Below are positions 40,836 through 49,635 of a stretch of 64,000 nt of DNA, piece by piece. A program made the position numbers and the translations under genes. The notes beneath the pieces are model-generated. The model was not told where the DNA came from, ran no database searches, and saw only the letters and a program-made list of their open reading frames with translations. The first letter of the stretch is position 1, and each line of letters opens with the position of its first letter. The DNA comes from CAYOXX01 sp964408025 (lineage in GTDB: Bacteria; Acidobacteriota; DATKUA01): contig CAYOXX010000005.1 in the NCBI GenBank assembly GCA_964408025.1, forward strand, positions 1-64,000, written 5' to 3'.

Positions 40836-41540
40836 ATGTTTCGTAAATTACTAATTGTAGCGCTCGTCCTGGTCTGTTCAGCCGTTGCGTTGCGGGCGCA
40901 GGACCTCGAGCGGGTATTGCGCGATCACTACGTCGGCAAGTACGTGGTTATTAAGATTCCGCTGCCGACCGCCCGCAACCCGATGCAGATATACCCCGAG
41001 CGTGCGAACAGGTTCGACGTCCCCCTCTACAGCCTCAAGATCGAGCGCGACGGCGCCGGGCTGGAGCCGGGAGAGGTGGCGATAATCAGCAATGTCGAGG
41101 TCGACCGCCGGGAGATCACCTTCGAGCTGGTCGGCGTAGGCTTCGAGATGCCGCCGGGCAGGGTCGCCGTCGACCTTATGCGCGAGGTGATCTGGGGACA
41201 GGGCGGCAGCCGCATAACTCTGGTGTTCGAGGAGACGCTAAGCCCTGGTGACGGCCTCGTAAGCGAGATCAACCGCGGGCTCTCGGTGGCGGTCAACACC
41301 CGCGCCCTGGTCTCCGACGACGGCCTGCCGCCGGAGATGCGGGAGGCGATTCGCAACGGCATCGTCACCGCCGGCATGAACCACCGGGCCGTCTACCTCA
41401 CGCTCGGTGAGCCAACCGAGATCCTAAGGGAGCTGCGCGACGGCCGCCTGCTCGAGGCGTGGCTCTACGAGCGCGAGGACTTCACCACACTTCTTGTGCT
41501 CTTCCGCGAGGGGCTTGTCTCGGTGATCAGGGAATACTAG
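40836..41540 (+). CDS. Exported hypothetical protein (234 aa)
   Basis: Signal peptide MFRKLLIVALVLVCSAVALRA with cleavage near LRAQ-D. The mature domain (DHYVGKYVVIKIPLPTARNP, PGEVAIISNVEVDRREITFE, RVAVDLMREVIWGQGG) is beta-rich, and the end (HRAVYLTLGEPTEILRELRD, LLEAWLYER) recalls the SmpA/BamE-like pattern in which a G-EP turn is followed by strands. The family is not certain. ATG 40836 follows AAGGGAGAAGGCCG. Confidence 0.65.
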   Translation: MFRKLLIVALVLVCSAVALRAQDLERVLRDHYVGKYVVIKIPLPTARNPMQIYPERANRFDVPLYSLKIERDGAGLEPGEVAIISNVEVDRREITFELVGVGFEMPPGRVAVDLMREVIWGQGGSRITLVFEETLSPGDGLVSEINRGLSVAVNTRALVSDDGLPPEMREAIRNGIVTAGMNHRAVYLTLGEPTEILRELRDGRLLEAWLYEREDFTTLLVLFREGLVSVIREY

Positions 41541-41617
41541 ATGTTGGGTGGCGGAGGCTGCCGCGCCCCAAACGACCATTCTTGGGCAGTTTATGTGCTG
41601 ATGGAGCCCGAAAACAC

Positions 41618-41647
41618 TTGAAATCCTCCCGCCAGTGTCGGTATATT
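41618..41647 (+). promoter_or_regulatory. Putative promoter of the citrate synthase gene
   Basis: TTGAAA (41618-41623), an 18-base spacer and TATATT (41642-41647), giving an untranslated leader of about 170 bases before ATG 41823. No clear riboswitch fold was seen in the leader. Confidence 0.5.
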
Positions 41648-41822
41648 AGTTATTGGGCTGCTGTGGCGTGAGGGGAAATGCCACAGGCTTGATCACTTGG
41701 CAACATCTTCAGCGTTCGATCTGCATGGTTGAGAGCGACTCGGGTGGGGCACTCAGCGTCCCGGGTGACTGCTGACAATAACCGTGTGGAGGAATTAAAC
41801 CTTTAGGAAAGGAGTTGTCTCG

Positions 41823-43100
41823 ATGAAGCTTAAGGAGAAGTTCGCGGCGATGATTCCCGGGCTGCGGGACGAGCTCAAGGCCATCGCCAAGGACCACGCC
41901 GGTGACAAGATTTCCGATGTTACGGTGGCGCAGGCCTACGGCGGCATGCGCGGAGTCAAGGGGATGATCTGCGACACCTCGTACGTCGACCCGGAGAAGG
42001 GGCTGATCATCCGCGGCTACCCGATCGGCGACCTCACCGACCGCCTGCCGGAGGAGATCCTCTTCCTGCTGCTCACCGGCGAGCTGCCGACCGATGATGA
42101 GCTGGACGATCTGAAGGCCGACATGCAGAAGCGCCAGAACGTACCCGAATACGTGTGGGACGTTCTGCGGGCGATGCCTCCCGACAGCCACCCGATGGCG
42201 ATGCTCGACACCGCCATCCTGGTGATGGAGCGCGAGAGCGTCTTCCGGCAGAAGTACGACGAGGGGATCCCGAAGACCGAGTATTGGGACCCGTGCTTCG
42301 AGGATCTGCTGAACCTGATCGCCAAGCTGCCGGGCGCGGCGGCCGGGATGTACCGCATCCGCTTCAACAAGGGCGACGTGATCCAGCCCAAACCCGACCT
42401 CGATCTGGGCGGCAACTACGCGCACATGCTCGGCATCGACGACCCGACCGGCGAGTTCGCCAACCTGATGCGCCTCTACCTGACTCTGCACAGCGACCAC
42501 GAGGGCGGCAACGTCAGCGCCTTCGCCACCCACACCGTCGGCTCCGCGCTCTCGGATGTCTACTACGCGCTCAGCGCCGGCCTCAACGGCCTGGCGGGCC
42601 CGCTGCACGGCCTGGCCAACCAGGAGTGCCTGAAGTTCGTGCTGAGCATCAATGAGAAGTTCGGCGGCAGCCCGACCAAGGAGCAGCTGACGGAGTTCGC
42701 CTGGGATATCCTCAACAGCGGACGCGTAATCCCAGGTTACGGCCACGCGGTCCTGCGGGCCACCGACCCGCGCTTCACCGCCTTCCACGCCTTCGGCTCG
42801 AGGGTCTGCCCAGAGGACCCGGCCTTCAAGACGGTGTCGATGATGTTCGAGAACGTCCCGGGCATCCTCAAGGAGCACGGCAAGGCGAAGAATCCCTGGC
42901 CGAACGTCGACGCCGGCAGCGGCGCGCTGCTCTACCACTTCGGCATGACCGAGTTCAGCTACTATACAGTGCTCTTCGGCGTCAGCCGCGCGATGGGCGT
43001 CCTCAGCCAGCTCGTCATCAACCGCGCCTTGGGCACCGCCATCACGAGGCCCAAGAGCGTCACAACCGAATGGATCAAGAAAGAGGTCGGCATGGCCTGA
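41823..43100 (+). CDS. gltA: Citrate synthase, eukaryotic/mitochondrial-like type
   Basis: 425 residues. Condenses oxaloacetate and acetyl-CoA to citrate. Catalytic residues are visible as His262 (GPLHGLANQE), His308 (SGRVIPGYGHAVLR) and the Asp in WPNVDAGSGALLY. The sequence follows mitochondrial citrate synthase from end to end (YGGMRGVKGM, LTLHSDHEGGNVSAF, MTEFSYYTVLFGVSRAMGVL, TRPKSVTTEW), unlike the usual bacterial hexameric or small dimeric enzymes. Similar eukaryote-like forms are known in Geobacteraceae. ATG 41823 is preceded by AAAGGAGTTGTCTCG, and a strong terminator follows, so it is monocistronic. Confidence 0.94.
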   Translation: MKLKEKFAAMIPGLRDELKAIAKDHAGDKISDVTVAQAYGGMRGVKGMICDTSYVDPEKGLIIRGYPIGDLTDRLPEEILFLLLTGELPTDDELDDLKADMQKRQNVPEYVWDVLRAMPPDSHPMAMLDTAILVMERESVFRQKYDEGIPKTEYWDPCFEDLLNLIAKLPGAAAGMYRIRFNKGDVIQPKPDLDLGGNYAHMLGIDDPTGEFANLMRLYLTLHSDHEGGNVSAFATHTVGSALSDVYYALSAGLNGLAGPLHGLANQECLKFVLSINEKFGGSPTKEQLTEFAWDILNSGRVIPGYGHAVLRATDPRFTAFHAFGSRVCPEDPAFKTVSMMFENVPGILKEHGKAKNPWPNVDAGSGALLYHFGMTEFSYYTVLFGVSRAMGVLSQLVINRALGTAITRPKSVTTEWIKKEVGMA

Positions 43101-43150
43101 AACCGGCTCGAACCTTGACAAGGTTGCATGAAGTCATGCACCTGTTTCCG

Positions 43151-43178
43151 ATCCCCCGGTTCGCCGGGGGATTTTTTT
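43151..43178 (+). terminator. Rho-independent terminator of citrate synthase
   Basis: ATCCCCCGG-TTCG-CCGGGGGAT (43151-43172), a perfect 9-bp stem closed by a UUCG-type tetraloop and followed directly by six T. Confidence 0.95.
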
Positions 43179-43324
43179 CGGCACATTTCAATTTTGGACA
43201 CGGCGAACTTCGTTCTCCCTTTTAACGTTGAAAACCGGTAAGGGAGCGATGTAAATAAGATGGTTTCGGCGGTGGCGGCTTATATGATACCGTCGTCCTC
43301 AAAGTAAGCGGGGGATCACAAATC

Positions 43325-44062
43325 ATGATTCAAGTGCGGAACCTTATCAAGATCTTCAAGGACAAGAAGCGGGGCGAGGTGCGCGCGGTCGACGACGTCA
43401 CCTTCTCCTGCGAACCGGGCCGCATCTTCGGCCTGCTCGGCCCCAACGGCGCCGGCAAGACGACCACGCTGCGGATCATCTCGACAACCATGCGGGCGAC
43501 GGCGGGCACGGTCGAGGTCGACGGCCTCGACGTGCGCAAGCGGGCGCAGGAGGTGCGCGGCAAGATCGGCTTCCTGACCGGCAACACCGGACTCTACCAG
43601 CGGCTGACGACGCGGGAGGTAATCACTTACTTCGGCCGCCTAAACGGCATGAGAAAGAGCCGGGTGAACGAGCGGCTGGAGGAGATCAGCAGCTGGTTGG
43701 ACATGGGTGACTTCCTCGACACGAAGTGCGCCAAGCTCAGCCACGGCATGGAGCAGAAGGTAAACATCGCCCGCACCATCATTCACGACCCACCGGTGAT
43801 GGTATTCGACGAGCCGACCGTCGGCCTGGACATCCTGGCGGCACGCAGCATCGTCGACTTCATCAACTTCTGCCGCGGCCAGGGCAAGTGCATAGTCTTC
43901 TCCACCCATATCATGCGCGAGGCCGAGCGGCTATGCGACGAGGTGGCGATCATCCACAAGGGGAAGATATTCGCCCAGGGCTCGGTAGCGGCGCTGAAGC
44001 GGGTCGCCGAGGAGGAGGAGTTCGAGGACGCATTCGTCAAGATCGTGGGGGAAGAGCGATGA
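43325..44062 (+). CDS. ABC transporter ATP-binding protein (NatA-like)
   Basis: 245 residues. Walker A GPNGAGKTTTLR (about 39-50), Q-loop region, signature LSHGMEQKVNIAR (about 138-150), Walker B VMVFDEPTVGLD (about 158-169) and the switch His in STHIMREAERL. It is closest to NatA and other ABC-2 exporters. The signature reads LSHGM, a slight deviation from LSGGQ. The stop overlaps the permease ATG by four bases. The substrate (sodium, drug or other) is undetermined. Confidence 0.9.
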   Translation: MIQVRNLIKIFKDKKRGEVRAVDDVTFSCEPGRIFGLLGPNGAGKTTTLRIISTTMRATAGTVEVDGLDVRKRAQEVRGKIGFLTGNTGLYQRLTTREVITYFGRLNGMRKSRVNERLEEISSWLDMGDFLDTKCAKLSHGMEQKVNIARTIIHDPPVMVFDEPTVGLDILAARSIVDFINFCRGQGKCIVFSTHIMREAERLCDEVAIIHKGKIFAQGSVAALKRVAEEEEFEDAFVKIVGEER

Positions 44063-45336
44063 GTCCGAGAGTGATCTGGATAGTCTTCAGGAAGGAGATA
44101 CTGGACATCATCCGCGACCGGCGCACGCTGATCTTCATGATTGTTATGCCGCTGCTGGCGATACCCATCCTCATCCACCTGATGAGCAACTTCATGATCG
44201 GTAGCGCCAGAAGCATTTCTGAGCAAAACAGTAGAGTGGCACTGGTCGGGGCTGCCGACGCAGGGGACCTCGTCGACTTCCTGCAGAACCAACAACGAAC
44301 CCGCTTCGAACCGCCGGGCGACAGCGAATTCGATATCTTTGTCGTCGAGAGGATGTCGGAAACCAACGCCTTCCTGGAGGTCCGCACCGATATCGAGGAC
44401 GTCGCCACCGCCCAGGAAATGATCAAGAACAAAGAGCTGGACGCGGCCTTGGTGGTTCCCCCAGGTTTTGCCGGGGTACTAGCGGCCAACGAGGTCGGCT
44501 CCAGCCTGCGCATCGACTACCTGTCGACCAACGAGCGTTCCGAGAATGCGCAAAGCCGCCTGCGCAGGAGTCTCGCGGTGTTCCGTGAAGAGGTGGTCAA
44601 GCAGCGGCTGGGCGAGAGCTTCGCGCTGACCGAGCCTTTCGAGACCGCCGACGCCGACCTGGCGACCAGCCGCGAGAGGGCGGGCGAGGTATTCGGAAGG
44701 TTCCTGCCCTATATTATCATCCTGATGACGTTCACCGGTGGCATCTTCCCCGCCACCAGCCTGGCGGCGGGCGAGAAGGAGCAGAAGACGCTCGAGACGC
44801 TGCTCGCCAGCCCCGCAAGCAGGGTCGAACTGGTGACCGGGAAGTTCCTGGTCATCATGGCCACCGGTATCATCTCCGCTTTCCTTGCCCTGACAGGCAT
44901 GTACTACGCATTCTCGATCGGCGAGATCGGCCAGCGAATGAGGGAGTCGTTCGAACTGCATATGGACGCCGCGAGCATCGCCCTGGCGGGCCTACTGGTG
45001 ATCCCCCTCGCGATCTTCTTTGCCGGCGTTCTGTTGACGCTCTCGGTCTTCGCACGCAGCTTCCGCGAAGCCCAGAGCTACATCAGCCCGCTGAGCTTCC
45101 TGATCATCATCCCCGCCTTCACTTCCTTCCTACCGGGCGTCGAGCTGAACACCACTCTCTCTCTGGTGCCGATTGTCAACGTCTCGCTGGTGCTCAAGGA
45201 GATCCTAGCCGGCAGGGCGATGGACGTCATGCCGTACTTCGGCCTCACGTTTGCCAGCACGCTGGTGATCGCGGGGCTGGCCATCTGGCTCTGCGCCGCG
45301 ATGTTCAAGAGGGAGGGCGCCATCTTCAAGGTCTGA
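44059..45336 (+). CDS. ABC-2 type permease (NatB-like)
   Basis: 425 residues from ATG 44059, within the ATGA overlap with the ATPase gene; the open frame extends far upstream in the wrong frame of the ATPase. N-terminal helix (TLIFMIVMPLLAIPILIHLM), a periplasmic domain of about 180 residues, then five helices (YIIILMTFTGGIFPATSLAA, FLVIMATGIISAFLALTGMY, ALAGLLVIPLAIFFAGVLLT, FLIIIPAFTSFLPG, TLVIAGLAIWLCAAM). This is the NatB/ABC-2 layout, including the conserved GEKEQKTLETLLASPASR segment. Confidence 0.88.
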   Translation: MSPRVIWIVFRKEILDIIRDRRTLIFMIVMPLLAIPILIHLMSNFMIGSARSISEQNSRVALVGAADAGDLVDFLQNQQRTRFEPPGDSEFDIFVVERMSETNAFLEVRTDIEDVATAQEMIKNKELDAALVVPPGFAGVLAANEVGSSLRIDYLSTNERSENAQSRLRRSLAVFREEVVKQRLGESFALTEPFETADADLATSRERAGEVFGRFLPYIIILMTFTGGIFPATSLAAGEKEQKTLETLLASPASRVELVTGKFLVIMATGIISAFLALTGMYYAFSIGEIGQRMRESFELHMDAASIALAGLLVIPLAIFFAGVLLTLSVFARSFREAQSYISPLSFLIIIPAFTSFLPGVELNTTLSLVPIVNVSLVLKEILAGRAMDVMPYFGLTFASTLVIAGLAIWLCAAMFKREGAIFKV

Positions 45337-45357
45337 TTGACTGTGGAATGTTATATT

Positions 45358-45385
45358 AGCCGGGGTCGATCAGCCCCGGCTTTTT
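45358..45385 (+). terminator. Rho-independent terminator (natAB-like operon; possibly bidirectional)
   Basis: AGCCGGGG (45358-45365), an 8-base loop and CCCCGGCT (45374-45381), then TTTTT-C-TT. It lies between convergent genes (permease and glycosyltransferase); on the minus strand TAATATAAC follows, a weaker run. Confidence 0.85.
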
Positions 45386-45406
45386 CTTGTTCGATACTGC
45401 GAAAAG

Positions 45407-46423
45407 TTATCTTCTCAGTATCTTTTCGAATAGCTTGAGGTAGTCGGCAACCATGCGCCGGGAGTCGAATAGTGCCTCGGCGCGCCGCCGGCAGGCCCGC
45501 GGATCGAGCGCGTGCACCTGGGCCGCCGCTTGCGCGAATTCGTCCTCGTCGTCGCAGAGGATGCCGGTGACGCCGTCCTCGACGGTTTCGGGCAGCGCGC
45601 CGCGCCGCATCGCGACCACCGGCGTGCCGCAGGCCATCGCCTCGACGGCGACGAGCCCGAACGGCTCGCGCCAGCGGACGGGGCAGAGCAGCGCCGTCGC
45701 CCCGCCCAGGAGCTCGACCTTCTCTTCGAATCCGAGCGCGCCGAGGTACTCCAGGGCGCCGAGTCGAATCCTGGTCTTCACCTCTCGGCGAAACCACTCC
45801 TCCTCGGCCGGAGGCACGTAGCCGGCGATGCGCACGGGAACGCCCAGCTCCGCTGCGGCGCGCACAGCCAGGTCGGCGCCCTTCTTGCGACTGATCTCGC
45901 CGAGAAAAGCGAAGTAAGGCTGCTTCTCCGGCAGCGGCTGGTAGCGGTCCAGCTCGATGCCGTGGTGGATTACGTTGACGCCGATTGGGAAGGAGCGCCC
46001 CTGGTTCTCGCTCACGGCAACGTAGCGGACCACCTCGTTGGTCTGCAGGAAGATGCGGCGTTCCTCGGTTACGTCGACATGAAACGTGCAGACCACTGGC
46101 ACGCCGAGGCTCGGCGCGTAGGGCTGGATCGCCTCCAGGTGCGAGTGGATGATGTCCAGCCCAAGCGGCGAGGCCGAGGCCAGAACCAGCGCCAGGTGCG
46201 AGTGCTCCTGGTACTTGTCGGGCGGCAGCGAGCCCCGCTCGATCCGGTGGCGCAGCTCGACGGGGCAGGTCGAGTCGCCGGAGGCGAAGAGCACCGGCTG
46301 GTGTCCCGCGTCGCGGTAGCCGCGGCAGAGGATGTCGACTATCAGCTCCGTGCCGCCGTAGGAGGGCGGCGGCACCGGCACCCAAGGGGGCGCCACAACC
46401 CCGATCCGCAGCGGCCTGCCCAT
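45407..46423 (-). CDS. Family 4 glycosyltransferase
   Basis: 338 residues from ATG 46423 (GATGAGG just upstream; the frame extends eight codons to a TTG). GT-B fold: the N-terminal domain starts RIGVVAPPWVPVPPPSYGGTE (donor-side Gly-rich loop) and the C-terminal domain has YFAFLGEISRKKGADLAVRA and the nucleotide-sugar motif EPFGLVAVEAMACGTPVVAM (E-x7-E). It transfers a sugar from an activated donor; the acceptor is unknown. It stands alone between the ABC exporter and rlmN. Confidence 0.88.
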   Translation of the reverse strand: MGRPLRIGVVAPPWVPVPPPSYGGTELIVDILCRGYRDAGHQPVLFASGDSTCPVELRHRIERGSLPPDKYQEHSHLALVLASASPLGLDIIHSHLEAIQPYAPSLGVPVVCTFHVDVTEERRIFLQTNEVVRYVAVSENQGRSFPIGVNVIHHGIELDRYQPLPEKQPYFAFLGEISRKKGADLAVRAAAELGVPVRIAGYVPPAEEEWFRREVKTRIRLGALEYLGALGFEEKVELLGGATALLCPVRWREPFGLVAVEAMACGTPVVAMRRGALPETVEDGVTGILCDDEDEFAQAAAQVHALDPRACRRRAEALFDSRRMVADYLKLFEKILRR

Positions 46424-46611
46424 GGCCTCATCGTACGGCCGGCTCAACTGCCGGTCAAGCGCCGTGCTTTGCCGAATGCCGTCCGGGATGAGATACAGAC
46501 GGGAATGTCTGTCCTACCGGATTAGCGCAGTTGGAGCAACAGACAGAGCGACGCCAGGACGGCGGTGCGGCATGGTTACCGCCCGCCGGGCGCTGTGCTA
46601 CGATGTGGCAA

Positions 46612-47658
46612 ATGTTGGGATCGGTTGTAGTTTTCGGCCTGCGTCGGGAGACTCTGGCGGCGAGGTTGGCCGCGTGGGGAGAGCCGCGCTTTCGCGCCGA
46701 CCAGGTATTCTTTTGGGTTTATCAGAGAGGTGTCGTCGAGCCGGCCAGAATGACCAGCCTGCCGGTCTCGCTGCGGGAGAAGCTCGCTGAGGAGTTCCTT
46801 TTCGATCTGCCTGAGGTATCGGCCAGGATCGAGGCGGACGACGGCTCGGTGAAGTACCGCCTGCGCATGGCCGACGGCGAGCAGGTAGAGTGCGTCTCGA
46901 TGCCGCGTGGGGAGGGCAGGGGCGTCAGCCTCTGCCTCTCTTCCCAGGTCGGCTGCCCACTGGGCTGCCTCTTCTGCCGCACGGGCGCTGTCGGCTTCCG
47001 GCGCGATCTGAGCGTAGCGGAGATCGTCGCCCAGGCGCTGGTGATGCTCGGCGATCTGGGCTACCGCCCAGACCACATCAACCTGCTCCTGATGGGTATG
47101 GGCGAGCCGCTGCTGAACACGGATGCGGTGGTGGAGGCGCTGGCGATCATGGGCGATCCCGAGGGGCTGGCGGTGCCGATGCGCCGCGTCGTCGTCTCCA
47201 CGGCGGGTATACCCGAGGGGATGCGGAGGCTGCTCGGCGATGCAGCGCTGCCGGGGCCGCCGCGACTGGCCCTGTCGCTGAACGCCCCGAACCAGACGCT
47301 GAGGGAGGAGCTGATGCCGGTGGCCCGGCGCCACCCGCTCGAGGATCTGATGGAGGTCATGCGGAAGCTGCCGTTACGCAGGGAGCTGCTTACCGTGGAG
47401 TACGTTCTACTGGCCGGCGTCAACGACGGTCGAGAGCAAGCGCGGGAGCTGGCGGCGCTGCTGCGCGAGTCGAGGGTGAGGGCGAAGGTAAACCTGATAC
47501 CGTACAATACGTGCGAGGGGCTACACTTCGAGGCACCCGACGAGCCGACAATCGGGCGCTTCCTCAGTGCGTTGAGCCGCGACGGGGTGACCGCCACCGT
47601 GCGGCGCAGCCGCGGCCGCAGCGCCGCTGCCGCCTGCGGGCAGCTCGCGGCGCTGTAG
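46612..47658 (+). CDS. rlmN: 23S rRNA/tRNA adenine-C2 methyltransferase RlmN
   Basis: 348 residues from ATG 46612; an in-frame ATG at 46603 is equally possible, and neither has a clear ribosome-binding site. Radical SAM enzyme methylating A2503 of 23S rRNA and A37 of some tRNAs. The 4Fe-4S cluster Cys are C115, C119 and C122 (CPLGCLFC). The mCys-bearing region and its partner are both present (SLCLSSQVGC and the Cys near the end in AAACGQL). GMGEPLLN and NLIPYN complete the family pattern. The C-terminus is short. Confidence 0.9.
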   Translation: MLGSVVVFGLRRETLAARLAAWGEPRFRADQVFFWVYQRGVVEPARMTSLPVSLREKLAEEFLFDLPEVSARIEADDGSVKYRLRMADGEQVECVSMPRGEGRGVSLCLSSQVGCPLGCLFCRTGAVGFRRDLSVAEIVAQALVMLGDLGYRPDHINLLLMGMGEPLLNTDAVVEALAIMGDPEGLAVPMRRVVVSTAGIPEGMRRLLGDAALPGPPRLALSLNAPNQTLREELMPVARRHPLEDLMEVMRKLPLRRELLTVEYVLLAGVNDGREQARELAALLRESRVRAKVNLIPYNTCEGLHFEAPDEPTIGRFLSALSRDGVTATVRRSRGRSAAAACGQLAAL

Positions 47659-47668
47659 AGGAGAAGCG

Positions 47669-48670
47669 ATGACGACTGAAACGTTACTGATTTCGGGCGC
47701 AGTTGTGCTGGCGGTCATCCTGCTGGGCTGGCTTTGGCGCTGGCTGCGCAAGCGCCACGCGGAGCGGGCGATAGACAAGATGCCGATTACTATAGTCGAC
47801 AGGCCCACCGAGCAGGACAAGCGCGCCTACGAGCTGCTGCGCGGCTTCCGTCGCGAGGCCTGGAAGCGGTGGGGGGAGGAGCTGCAGCTCAATCCCCGCA
47901 GCCTCTACCAGATCTCCTTCGAGACAATCCGCAAGGTGGCGTCGGTCTACTACCCGGACGCTGAGGAGCCGCAGTACAAGGCAACGGTGGACGGCCTTCT
48001 CGACCTCAACGCGCGCATCGTCAGGCGCCTGCAGGACCTGCTGGACAAGCCGATCGTCAACAGGTTCCGGAGCCTCGACGTGGCGACGATCATGTCCATC
48101 AAGAAGGGTTACGATTACGTCTGGAAAAACCCAGTCGCCGAGTTCATCAAGAGTCCCCGGGTGCGCGCGGCGACGCGCACAATCTTCGACGCCGTCAACG
48201 TCTTCAACCCGTGGCACTGGGGCAGGCGGGTTCTGGTCGACGTCGGCATCGAGACGGCGCGCCGCTACTTCGTCACCGGCCTGGTGACGATCGTGGGCGA
48301 GGAGGCGGTTATGCTCTTCAGCGGCCGGCGGGTCCGCAACGAGAAGGCCGCCGCCGAGCTGCTGACGGCCTACGAGATGGTCAGGGAGCTGAGCGGCCAG
48401 GAGTCGGTCTCGGCCGAGGAGTACGCGGTGCTGCTGCGCTGGCTTGTCAAGTTCAAGCACCTTGATTCGCACACCAAGTTCAATCTGCTGCGGATGCTGC
48501 AGGGTCGCCGGAAGCTGGAAGAGCAGGACCTGTCGGAGCTGCTGGAATTCGGCCCGGATGGCGGCAAGCTGTTCCTCAGGGCGTTCGGCGAGCTGGCCGA
48601 GGCGGGCGGCGTGCAGCAGGCGGTCAAGATGATGCGGCTGGAGAAGGCCCGCCGCCTGTTGATTCCGTAG
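47669..48670 (+). CDS. Membrane-anchored hypothetical protein (333 aa)
   Basis: 333 residues: N-terminal anchor (LLISGAVVLAVILLGWLWRW, about 6-25), then a basic soluble domain that is mainly helical (LLRGFRREAWKRWGEELQLN, YQISFETIRKVASVYYPDAE, VDGLLDLNARIVRRLQDLLD). A short hydrophobic stretch, YFVTGLVTIVGEEAVMLFSG, lies near 191-210. The C-terminal 100 residues are helical and could mediate protein contacts. No recognised family. It follows rlmN by ten bases (AGAGGAGAAGCG before ATG 47669), so it is probably cotranscribed. Confidence 0.65.
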   Translation: MTTETLLISGAVVLAVILLGWLWRWLRKRHAERAIDKMPITIVDRPTEQDKRAYELLRGFRREAWKRWGEELQLNPRSLYQISFETIRKVASVYYPDAEEPQYKATVDGLLDLNARIVRRLQDLLDKPIVNRFRSLDVATIMSIKKGYDYVWKNPVAEFIKSPRVRAATRTIFDAVNVFNPWHWGRRVLVDVGIETARRYFVTGLVTIVGEEAVMLFSGRRVRNEKAAAELLTAYEMVRELSGQESVSAEEYAVLLRWLVKFKHLDSHTKFNLLRMLQGRRKLEEQDLSELLEFGPDGGKLFLRAFGELAEAGGVQQAVKMMRLEKARRLLIP

Positions 48671-48765
48671 CCCATTCAGTTGTTTGGGTTGAGAACCTTA
48701 TCTATAATTTCAGGGAGACCACTTGGAAGGCAGCCTATAATTATCTCCAGGCAGCGGTGCGTATC

Positions 48766-49635
48766 ATGGACAGAGAAGAGCTTAAAACCAGAATCTATTC
48801 GAAGATTGACGAGCTGCCCACGCTCCCGGTGGTGATCCCGAGGCTCCTGCGGCTGATGGAGAGCGGCAGGAGCAGCGCCGCGGACGTCACCAAGGCGATT
48901 TCCCAAGACCCGGCGCTGGCCTCGAGGATCCTCAGGGTCAGCAATTCGGCTTACTACGGCTTCTCCCGCAGGATTGCTAGTCTCGAGCGGGCGGTGGCTC
49001 TGCTCGGCTTCAACATGGTCAAGTCGCTGGCCCTCTCCATCGGCGTCATCCGCGGCCTGCCGTCGGGAAAGGGGTCCCCCAGCTTCTCGCGCGAGGGCTT
49101 ATGGGTGCACAGCCTCGCGGTGGCCACGGCGATGAAGGAGCTGGGCGGCAGGCTCGGCAAGCGCGATGCCGACGGGTATCTATTCATCGTCGGCCTGCTC
49201 CACGACATCGGCAAGGTCGTACTCGACCAGTTCTTCAGCGAGCTCTTTCGGCGGGCGCTGGAGGAGGCCCGAGACGCGAGCGGAGTAGCGCTCCACGTGG
49301 CGGAGCGACGCGTGATCGGTTTCGACCACGGCGAGGTAGGTGGCATGCTGCTCGCTCGATGGAAATTTCCCGGGGAGATCGTTGGGCCGATCAGCGTTCA
49401 TCACCGCGACGAAGTCCCGGAAGGGACGAGCGCCGTCGACGTCGCAATGCTCCGCACCGCGGACGTCCTGCCGCTTGAGCTCGGACTGGGCGAGAGAGAC
49501 GACGTGGCGCTCACGGGAGTTCGCCGAGGCGATATCGAGCTGCTGGAATTAGGAGAAAGGGATCTCCTGGAGGTGAAGGAGAAGCTGCGCGGCTTCGAGG
49601 ACGAAATCCACGCCTTCTCCAGCGCTATCGGTTGA
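48766..49635 (+). CDS. HDOD-domain protein
   Basis: 289 residues from ATG 48766 (the frame also has a GTG three codons earlier). HDOD domain: LPTLPVVIPRLLRLMESGRS (about 13-32), ISQDPALASRILRVSNSAYY (about 44-63), SLERAVALLGFNMVKSLALS and GLLHDIGKVVLDQFF, which retains the HD motif (HD and a later His in FDHGEVGGMLL). HDOD proteins act in signalling (for example Gsm-type or c-di-GMP-linked systems). The C-terminal part is a helical linker. It ends with an 11-base overlap against the convergent phosphorylase gene. Confidence 0.88.
   Translation: MDREELKTRIYSKIDELPTLPVVIPRLLRLMESGRSSAADVTKAISQDPALASRILRVSNSAYYGFSRRIASLERAVALLGFNMVKSLALSIGVIRGLPSGKGSPSFSREGLWVHSLAVATAMKELGGRLGKRDADGYLFIVGLLHDIGKVVLDQFFSELFRRALEEARDASGVALHVAERRVIGFDHGEVGGMLLARWKFPGEIVGPISVHHRDEVPEGTSAVDVAMLRTADVLPLELGLGERDDVALTGVRRGDIELLELGERDLLEVKEKLRGFEDEIHAFSSAIG

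Noticed and set aside
41709..43121. 470-codon minus-strand frame opposite citrate synthase
   Set aside because: Mirror of a recognised enzyme with intact catalytic residues; composition biased to Arg, Val and Gly as expected for an antisense shadow.
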